Positions 1 through 7,500 of a DNA stretch of 10,950 nucleotides are shown in pieces. This stretch comes from Auxenochlorella pyrenoidosa (Eukaryota > Chlorophyta > Trebouxiophyceae > Chlorellales > Chlorellaceae): NCBI GenBank assembly GCA_001430745.1, contig KQ481983.1, forward strand, positions 1,872,788 through 1,883,737, written 5' to 3'. The translations under genes and the position numbers were made by a program. The notes beneath the pieces are model-generated. The model saw nothing but the letters and a program-made list of their open reading frames with translations. It had not been told where the DNA came from and did no database searches. The first letter of the stretch is position 1, and every line of letters starts with the position of its first letter.

Positions 1-126
1 GCGCCGCTGTGGCGACGCCTGGCCGCTGCCGGTGCCCGTGCAGAGGCGCGGCCTGTCGTCTGGGCGGCGGCGGGCGCGCTGGCGGGCGCCGCCGCCACCC
101 TCCTGCTCCTGCAGGGCCGCCGGTAG
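1..126 (+). CDS. 3' end of an upstream gene; protein with hydrophobic C-terminal tail (partial)
   Basis: Frame 1 is open from the first base to a TAG at 124-126 and encodes 41 residues. The first part is Arg/Ala-rich. It is followed by a hydrophobic stretch of about 18 residues (roughly residues 19-37, starting PVVWAAAGALAG and running to LLLL) and ends QGRR. A hydrophobic segment capped by two arginines at the extreme C-terminus is the layout of a tail-anchored or C-terminally anchored membrane protein, so the bulk of the protein would sit in the cytosol. No ATG is needed because the start lies left of the window, and an exon boundary could fall inside the stretch. A plus-strand TGTAA at 570-574 could serve this transcript. 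The family cannot be named from 41 residues. A chance open frame in GC-rich DNA remains possible. Confidence 0.5.
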   Translation, partial: APLWRRLAAAGARAEARPVVWAAAGALAGAAATLLLLQGRR

Positions 127-735
127 CAGCGCGGTGTGGGCCGCGCGCCCACGCGAGCAAGCGCTGCACTTCAGCACTGGTAGGCCCTTCTCTAATTTGA
201 TGTGATATCGTCCCCCGATCTCGAATCGCGCTCTCCGTCCCCCGTCACCACACCCCCGCATTCTTTGCGCTCTGCCCTGCGCGTTCGATGCCAGCCTGTC
301 AAGAGAGTCGTCCCTGCACCGTCCCCGCACTCTCACCACCGACCCGCTGCCCGCAGGGCCAGCTTTTCCTCTGTGCTCTTGTCCCCTGACAGTCTCTGTA
401 CTTGCCACAACACTGACCAGCTGACCTGACCTTGCAGAGGGGGTCTGCACATTCCTGGCGCCCCCTCCTGACGCACCTCTGTAGCATAATGCCTGCCGCC
501 CAACCGTCCGGCTCAAATACTCCATTGTTTCCAACCACATCCTTCAGTCGTTCGTTAAAGTCAAACGAATGTAAGCAGTTGCACACGAGCAGAGCTGGGA
601 GGGGAAGGCAGCAGACGAGGGCAGCAAAGCATTGAGGGGGAACAGACAGTGCACACTTTTGACTGGGTATGACAGGTGGAGAAAGAAGAGCAGTTCGGGG
701 CACGGAAACAAGGTTCTTGCAGCAGGCACAGGGCG
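127..735. other. Convergent 3' intergenic region (3' UTRs)
   Basis: This stretch lies between the stop of the upstream plus-strand gene and the stop of the minus-strand methionyl-tRNA synthetase gene. Its base composition is less GC-rich than the coding parts, especially around 480-720. Open frames exist on both strands, but none has recognisable domains, splice-compatible continuation or coding-like composition. The most likely content is two tail-to-tail 3' UTRs. A TGTAA pentamer is visible on the plus strand. I found no TTACA, the same signal for the minus strand, so the methionyl-tRNA synthetase transcript must use a variant signal or end beyond the window. Confidence 0.6.
570..574 (+). 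promoter_or_regulatory. Candidate TGTAA polyadenylation signal of the upstream gene
   Basis: TGTAA is the usual polyadenylation signal in chlorophyte nuclear genes, with cleavage about 10-20 nt downstream. This copy lies about 445 nt after the TAG at 124-126 and is the first one seen on the plus strand. The long 3' UTR it implies fits green algae. Confidence 0.4.
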
Positions 736-3700
736 TCACGCCTTGGCCCCCACCGCAGCAGCGGCGGCGGGCGCGGGCTCAGTCACGTAATCCCCCTCTA
801 GCCGCTGCATCACGGGCTGCGGCTGCGGCATGGCATGCCCCGCGCGAAGCGCGCCCCACTCGGCGTCGCTCCACCGCAGGGCGGCAAACGCCTCCTCGGG
901 CAGCCCCAGCTGGGCGTAGATGCGCGCCGACAGGGAGGGCGTGACGGGCGACAGCAGCACCGCCACCACCCGCACCGCCTCGAGCACCGCCACCAGCGCC
1001 GCCGCCGCCGCCGCCTTGTCCTCCTCGCTGCCCTTCTTGAAGGCGGTCCAGGGGGCCACCTCCTCCAGGTACTGGTTGCCCCGCCCGCTGATGGACAGCG
1101 CCGCCTCGCAGGCCTGGTCAAACCGCAGGCGGTCAAAGGCGGCCGCCACGGCGGGCGCCTTTTCCGTCGCCAGCGCGCGCAGCGGGTGGTCGGCCGGCAC
1201 CGCGCCGCTGTCCAGGGGCAGCTCCCCGCCGCAGTTCTTCTTCAGCAGGTTGAGCGTGCGGTTGAGCAGATTGCCCACGTCGTTGGCCAGGTTGGCGTTG
1301 ACGATGTTGCGGAAGCGCTCCTCGCTGAAGTCGCCGTCCTGTGCGGGGGCAGGGGGGGCAGGGAGGGGGGCAGGGAGGGGGCTGGGGCCATTGGACGTGA
1401 AGCCGTCGAGCATGGGGGAGAGGGGTGGCTGGGTACATTGCATGTGAAGCTGTCAAGCAGGGGAACTGGCTGCGGACAAAGGCAAATGCAGCACTCTCAC
1501 CCAGTCTGCTGCACCAGCCCCAGCCCGCCTCCTCACCTCCACCCCCCCTCCCACCACCGCCTCCTCACCTCCTCCCTCCCTCCCTCCCAGCACCACCCCA
1601 CGCCCCGCCCCACCTGTCCAAACACAATCTCGCGCAAAAAGTAGTAGCGCACGGCGTCGGCGCCATACGCGCCCACCAGCGCCGTCGGCTCCAGCACGTT
1701 GCCCAGGCTCTTGCCCATCTTCAGGCCGTCCTTGGTGAGGAAGCCGTGGCCAAAGACGCGGCGCGGCGGCGCCAGGCCCGCAGACATCAGCATGGCGGGC
1801 CTGCACGGGGCAGCCGGCGGGGGGCAGCGGATACCGTGACAAGGGGGCGGAGCCGCAGGGACAGGAGCACATGCCTGCTTCGCTAGCGAGGCACGGCGTG
1901 CAGGCCGCGGCATGCGCGGCGTGGGCGGCCACACCCACCAGTACACGGCATGGAAGCGCAGGATGTCCTTGCCGATGATGTGCACCGAGGCGGGCCAGCC
2001 GGCGGTGGCCAGCGCCTCTGGTGATGCCTCGGCATGGCCCTCGCGCAGCAGCCCTGCAGGCAGAGAGCCAACAAGGCAGGCAAGAAGGCGCCATGGTGGA
2101 GGCGTGCAACGCAAGACAAAGCAGCAATCGTATCGAGCCCCTGCTAGGGCACTACTTGCCAGGGACGCGCAACAAGCCCAGACTGCACCACCGTCCGGCC
2201 GCCCATGAGCAGAACCTTTCCAAGGCGCGCCGCACTCACCCGACAGGTAGCCGTTCAGCGCGTCGAACCAGACATACACGGTCTGCTTGGGGTCGCGCGG
2301 CACCGGGATGCCCCACTCCACCGCGGCGCGGGAGATGGAAAAGTCGCGCACCCCCTGCTTCACCCAGCCCAGCACCTCGTTGCGGCGCGACTCCGGCTGC
2401 ACAAAGCCTGCACGCGGGGCGGGGCAGCGGGCGCAGCACCGCCGGGCAGCGTTTAGCACCAGCAAAATCGGCAGCTGCTGTTGCTGGCCAACTCCAAGAC
2501 GGCTCAGTGGCGCTGCCAGCCACCAGCACCGTGCGCGAGCCAGCCACGCAATCGCCCTGCCTGCGCCCAGCACGCCACCTGTCCAATGCAATTTATGCCG
2601 CGCCACTGCGGCCGGCCGCCGCCCACCCACCTGGGCTGCTGCACAGCTCCTCCAGCTGCGCCTGGTACTTGGAGAGCGCGAAGAAGTAGTTTTCCTCCTT
2701 GCGGCTCACGCACGGCTTGCGGTGCACCGGGCATTTCTTATCTGTGCACAGGGCGGTGACGCGGCGCAGGGGCGGCGCAGGAGCGGCGGGTGAGCCAGTG
2801 GGCACTGCGGATGCCACCAGTGGGGCTGGTGATGAGGCGCCAGCTGCGCTGGAGGACAGCCAACCTCTGCGCACCCTGCCCCTCTTGCCCGAAGGCTCCA
2901 ACTTGCACGCTCCACCTTGCACCCACCGCCCAGCTGCAGCTAGGTTGCCCCAACCCACAGACGCACAGCCTGGGCCTGCTCGTTGCCTGCGCAGCTCAAG
3001 TTTGAGCTCAGCGCTGCAGCCACTCCGCACCTAGAGCTTGACATACGCTGGCGCAAACCCCGGCCGCACGCCAGGCCACCCATGGTGCCACCCCAACCAC
3101 CCAGCACGCGCCCCGCCCGCTGGCCCCCGCCCCACCTACCCGCATCCATGTCTGCCTCATCCTTGTACTCCTCGCAGTCCACGCAGTAGTAGCCCTCGTA
3201 GTCGGCCTTGTAGATGTCGCCCCGCTGCCACACGCGCTCCAGCACCGCAGACACCAGCGCCTCGTGGGGGCCGTCGGTGGTGCGGATGAACGAGTCGTAT
3301 GCAATGTCCAGCTGGGGGGCGGGGACGGGGGGCCAGGCGGGTGGTGGGACACTGTACGGCCCTGGCACGGGGGGCCCAGGGAGGGCGGTGCTGCAGCGCC
3401 CGGCGTGGCGACACCAGGCAGCTGCAGCAAGCACCCCTGCTGGCAGCAAGATGTGCCCGTTGCTTGGCGCAGGTTGCCAAGGGTGCCCCTCCGCGCCAGC
3501 TGGCAGACCACGGAGCCCCGCCTCACATCGCGCCAGAGGGCCTTGTAAGAGGCGACAATGTCATCGCAGTGGGCCTTGGGCTCCAGCCCGCGGCTGGCAG
3601 CCGCAAGCGCAATCTTCTCGCCGTGCTCGTCGGTGCCGGTGATGAAGGTGACGGGGCGGCCGCGCAGGCGCTGGTACCGAGCAATCGCGTCGGCGGCGAT

Positions 3701-4144
3701 GGTGGGGTAAGCGCTGCCCATGTGGGGGGCTGCAGCGGGCGAGCAGGGCGAGGTGTGCGGGCAGTTCAGCAGCATGTGCAGTGCCGCAACCATGGCTGCA
3801 GACATGCATACATGCGCACCACCGGTTACATATCGCCTCAGATGGCGGCAGCAGCCCAGGGCATGGGCATGTCACGGCCTGGCAGGGTCTCCCCTCACAG
3901 CTGCCGCCTGCCGCCGCTCACCCGCGTTGACATAGTACAGCGGCGTAGTGACGGTGAATGGACCGCTGCCGACGATGTCATTGGCATGCTCATTGCCAGC
4001 ACAGGCTCTGGGAGCGAAATGCGCCAGGCGAGGACGGCTGGACTGGGCGGCCAGGCGCGCCCCTTTCGCCACTGCCAGCCGCAGCCTGCCGGCATGTGAC
4101 CACATGCTCATTCGAGCATGAGGGATGCTTAGAGCCGTCGCCAT
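736..4144 (-). CDS. OVA1: Organellar methionyl-tRNA synthetase, 8 exons, complete
   Basis: This class I enzyme charges tRNA-Met with methionine, here probably in chloroplast and mitochondrion. Exons, 5' to 3': 4144-3922, 3729-3527, 3311-3140, 2741-2631, 2407-2240, 2053-1939, 1800-1614, 1338-736. They total 1782 nt (593 aa plus TGA), and every intron is GT-AG with matching phase. Residues 1-55 are a targeting peptide. PFTVTTPLYYVNAAPHMGSAY begins the catalytic core with HMGS (77-80) as the HIGH motif. TGTDEHGEK is at 105-113. C185/C188 and C203/H206 form a zinc-knuckle-like insert, SRRNEV follows, and KMGKS (358-362) is the KMSKS loop. Residues 394 to about 560 (GDFSEERF..NANLANDVGNLLNR) are the anticodon-binding domain. 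The tail is Ala/Pro-rich with no EMAPII-like domain. The start at 4144 has A at -3 and G at +4, and an in-frame TGA lies upstream at 4183-4181. Length and motifs match plant organellar MetRS (Arabidopsis OVA1) rather than the larger cytosolic enzyme. Confidence 0.95.
1339..1613 (-). other. Intron 7 of the methionyl-tRNA synthetase gene, with G4-prone tracts on both strands
   Basis: The intron is bounded by a GT donor after ...VFGQ and an AG acceptor before GDFSEERF, both phase 0, and joins to the family-typical FGQDGDFSEERF. Near the donor the sense (minus) strand carries four GGG runs separated by single A at 1574-1588. Near the acceptor the plus strand carries G runs at 1345-1349, 1352-1358, 1361-1363, 1365-1370 and further ones, so the pre-mRNA there is C-rich. 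Both tracts meet the usual G-quadruplex pattern, on opposite strands. Confidence 0.75.
3980..4144 (-). other. N-terminal organelle targeting peptide of the methionyl-tRNA synthetase
   Basis: About 55 residues precede the conserved catalytic start. They are rich in Ala, Arg, Ser and Leu, with about eight Arg/Lys and no Asp or Glu until residue 52. That composition is typical of chloroplast and mitochondrial presequences. Methionines at 1, 12 and 14 could give alternative starts. Plant organellar aminoacyl-tRNA synthetases are commonly dual-targeted, so dual targeting is inferred here, not shown. The cleavage point cannot be placed exactly. Confidence 0.75.
4103..4120. repeat. 7-bp inverted repeat inside the start of the MetRS coding sequence
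   Basis: CATGCTC (4103-4109), ATTC, GAGCATG (4114-4120) is a perfect 7-bp stem with a 4-base loop. On the MetRS mRNA it begins 24 nt after the A of the start codon and contains the second and third in-frame AUG (codons 12 and 14). It could fold as a small mRNA hairpin just downstream of the first AUG. Confidence 0.5.
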
Positions 4145-4564
4145 CGTTGCCAGAGCCGCGCCAGCGGAGAAGCAAGTGGCTCAGCGCCGAGGCAAGGCTC
4201 AGAGCGGCGATCGCCTTTGTATAATCGATCTCAGCAGTCAGAGGCACATTGGTGAGCACTGAGAGGCCTGCAAGAAGGACCAGAGGTCGCAGCACGCAAA
4301 GCAGAATTTCGCGCCCAAATTCGGCGGGCGCCCCGCCGCCTGGTTCTGTCCGGGCGTCGCAACCCACAATCTCAATCCGCTCGTAGATTTGCATCGGCCG
4401 GTCCCTGCCCCAAATACGCGCGCAGGCGCGGAAGTTGGCCAACCCAGTGTGCGGCCTTGGAAGCGGCACTGGTCCCTTCCCTGGCGGCCTGGAGGCCGCA
4501 GACGGCCAGCTGAGATATCCCCAGACGCCCAGGTGGCCTTCAGCTGGGCCTGCTGCCGCCTCCT
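4145..4564. promoter_or_regulatory. Divergent promoter region between the MetRS and kinase genes
   Basis: This 420-bp region separates the MetRS ATG (4144, minus) from the kinase ATG (4565, plus), so it should hold both promoters and 5' UTRs. It is less GC-rich around 4200-4400 than the flanking coding sequence. An AT-rich patch with TATAAT on the plus strand (ATTATA on the minus) lies at 4220-4225, about 80 bp upstream of the MetRS start, and is a weak core-promoter candidate. A 10-bp palindrome, GGCGATCGCC, lies beside it at 4206-4215. No CCAAT box or initiator could be assigned with confidence. A minus-strand open frame starting with ATG at 4394 runs through the region and is treated as non-coding or as an upstream ORF. 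Confidence 0.55.
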
Positions 4565-7500
4565 ATGGCCCGCCCCTCAACCGGCACTCCGCTGTCGGCG
4601 CCACTGCTGCCCGCCCACCCCCAGCTGCTGCACCGTGAAAAGCATGGGGAGAACACCGTCTGGGTTGCGCAGGACCTGCCGTCTGGAATGGCACGGCCGG
4701 ATGGGCAGTGGTGAGTTGCCAGCGTGCACGTTGCATGGACAGCTGGTGATGCCGGCCCGCAGCGACTGCCGGTGCATGTCTCAGCCCCCTCCTCCTTGTC
4801 GTGCCCGCAGGTCGCTGTCCGACTTCCAGCTCACCAAGCAGCTGTACAAGGGCAAGGCCAGTACGCTGTACCTGGCGGTGGACAAGCCCAGCGGGATGAC
4901 TGTCGCGCTCAAGTCCTACTCCAAGCGGCGGCTGTCGACGCTCAACTGGCACCAGGTGGAGCGCGAGGTGCGGCTGCACGCGCAGCTGCGGCACCCAAGC
5001 ATCATCGCACTGCACGCCGCCTTTGAGGACGACAACTACGTGTTCATGGTCACAGAGTATGCTGAGGGTGAGGCGGGAGGGGCAGCAGGGCGCAGCATGC
5101 AGCAGCGCTGGGTTGCCACATGCAAGCTGACGTGGGCTGAGGGGAACGTGCTGCACACTGCATGTGTGTTGTATTTAGCAGTGCTGTGAGGGACTCTTGA
5201 GCGTGCAAAGCAGCAAGCCATGCAGTCTGGGACCCTGCCGTCTGCCCTGCTGCCGCCCACCACCTGCAAGGCTGCGTGCTCCACTCCTGCCTGCCCACGT
5301 CCAGTGCTTCTTGGCCGCCACCGCAACGCAGTGCTGCGCTTTCCTTTGCCCCCCCCCCTCCAGGGGGCGACCTGTACGAGGACCTGAAGCGCGCAGGGGG
5401 GCAGATGCGGGAGCGTGTGGTGGCGGGCGAGGTGCTGCCCCCCTTCATGGCGGCCCTGGCCTTCATGCACGCCAACTCCATCGTCCACCGGGACATCAAG
5501 CCCGAGAACATCCTGCTCATGGCCGACCGCGCAATCAAGGTGGGAGTGTGCAGCCGGGCTGATGCAGGGCTGGCACCCATCCACGGGCGGCCGGCGAGGC
5601 AGCACGGGGTAGCTTGCATCAGCATGGTCCTCCTGTGCAGGCCTGCGCACACAGCTCTGCCAAGCGCTGCTAGTGCGCTTATTCCTACGCACGCAATTCA
5701 CTGCTCCAGGTGGCCGATTTTGGGCTGAGCATCAACTGGGCAGAGGAGCGGCCAGTGACGCGTGCCGGCACGCTCGACTACATGTCCCCCGAGGTGCTGC
5801 AGTGCCCAGAGAAGAGCAAGCCCGAGGAAAACAAGGCGAGGGGCTGTGCTGGGTCATCGGGTGGCAGCAGTTGGCGATATGCCAAAGCGCATGCAGGCCA
5901 CATGCACACCGGCAGGCAGGCAGGCAGGCAGGCGGGCAGGCTATCCCCAGCGCCCACTGACGGCCCTGGAGCAACCCCCCCCAACCCCCCACCCCACCCC
6001 CGCAGGAGCGCGTGGAGCTGGGGTACACCGACGCGGTGGATGTGTGGGCGGTGGGGGTTCTGGCCTACGAGCTGCTGGTGGGGCGGCCGCCCTTTGAGCG
6101 GGAGAGCCGGGAGGAGACGTACCAGTACATCCAGCACAGGGAGCCGGCGCTACCGGCCTGGATGAGCGAGCCGGCGCGCGACTTTGTCACCGCAGCGCTG
6201 GCCAAGGTGGGGGGGGCGCCGCAGCGTGGGCGTTCAACCGCAGCCGCATGCCAGGCTGCAAAACAGGTGCCAGCCGCAAAGCGGTGGGCGGCCTTGGTGC
6301 CCTGCTGGCTTGGCTGAACAGCAGCTCCAATGCCCGGCACGTGTGTGTGGTCAGCCGGCAAGGGCTGGCCTCCTGAGGAAGCGTGCTGCGCCCGGCCCCG
6401 CCCCACCCCTGTGCAGAGCGCACGCAAGCGGCCCACCATGGCCCAGCTGCTGCTGCACCCCTGGATCCAGCTGCATGCGCGCCGGCCCTCCATCCCGCCC
6501 CCCTCCCCGGCTGCCTCCGATCTGCACCTACGACTGCAAGAGCTGGCAGGCCATCGCGCCCCGCCCTTCAGCGAGCTGCACCGCCACTCCCTGCACGGCG
6601 CCAAGAGCGTGCGCGACTTCTCCTCCCTCCTGTCCCCCGCCCCCAGCGGCAGCCCACACCTGCTCACCGCCATGTTGCAGCCGGCTCTCAGCATGGCAGG
6701 CCCTTCCCTGACCGCCGCCGCTGCTGCAGCCCAGGACAGCCCTGCCTCTGTCTGGGGGTCTGGCAGCAGCAACAACAGCACGATGCGGCCCACAACCGCG
6801 AGCAGCAGGCTGGGCCCCGGCGCTGGGCATCGGCCCGTCACGCCGCTGGCCGGTCCGGCGCTGCAGACGCTGTCATCTTGCCTGCCAGCCCCTGCATTCC
6901 CTCAGGCAGAGTCTAGCGTCACCGTTGGGGACGAGCGCAGTGCTGTCTCAGACACGTCGGCTGCTCAAGTACCCAGCTCTGAGCATGCGGCCACAAGCTG
7001 GACCGTTGCCGCGGCCCCGTCAAGCCGTGGACGGGGTGAGTCGGACCTTGGCAAGCCTGCTTGCTGGTGCCTGGCAAGCTCTCAACCTGGCTTCTGCGCA
7101 TGCTCTGTCAGCCGACCACTGCATGTCATCTTTCCTCCCACCTGCAGACCCCCCAGGCGGTCCACCCCACAGCCAGTTCTCGCTGCAGGGGCACAGCGCG
7201 GCCAGCAAGCTGCTCAACTCATCCTTCAATGTGCAGCAGGCAGTGCTCGCGCCGGCGGCCCCGGCAGCGGGCGAGCCGCCGGGCGCCTTTTTGGTGAGGG
7301 CAGAAGGGATGGCCAACAGCTGCGTGTGGTCAGGCACCTGCCAGCGCCAATGTGTCAGCTCTGCTGCAGAGCAGATGCAACCGATCTTTTCTTGCCCTTT
7401 TTTGCCTCACCGCGCCCCTGATGTCTTGCCACCCGCAGGAGCTGTACAAGAGCCTGGCACCGCCGCCCGCCGACAAGCCTGGGGGAGTGGGGCCCTCGCC

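Larger units (their letters stand above)
4824..6467 (+). other. Protein kinase catalytic domain (residues about 54-319)
   Basis: The subdomains are in order. The glycine loop is degenerate (LYKGKASTLYLA, G63 followed by A65 and T67 where glycines are usual). VALK gives catalytic K83. The alphaC glutamate is E101 in REV. The gatekeeper region is VFMVTEYAEGGDLYEDL. VHRDIKPEN has catalytic D178, and ADFGLS has metal-binding D196. The activation segment runs ERPVTRAGTLDYMSPE with T210 and T214. DVWAVGVLAYELLVGRPPF has D247, and R307 lies in ARKRPT. The domain ends at LLLHPWI. All residues needed for catalysis are present, so an active kinase is expected despite the altered loop. The coding sequence is spread over exons 2-6. 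Confidence 0.93.

Noticed and set aside
299..739. Minus-strand open frame just downstream of the MetRS stop, 146 codons
   Set aside because: It lies in the expected 3' UTR, has no recognisable domain and no splice link to the MetRS exons.
1939..2053. Possible pseudogene or frameshifts in MetRS, since family motifs appear in different frames
   Set aside because: All frame changes coincide with GT-AG introns of matching phase, and the joined 593-residue protein is intact.
4206..4215. GGCGATCGCC palindrome, identical to the cyanobacterial HIP1 element
   Set aside because: There is a single copy in GC-rich eukaryotic DNA, with no repetition in the window; chance is the simpler reading.
4389..4810. 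Longer plus-strand N-terminus for the kinase beginning at ATG 4389
   Set aside because: That frame reads through intron 1 (GTGAGT donor at 4711, CCCGCAG acceptor at 4804-4810). The spliced frame from ATG 4565 has an upstream in-frame stop and gives a coherent join.
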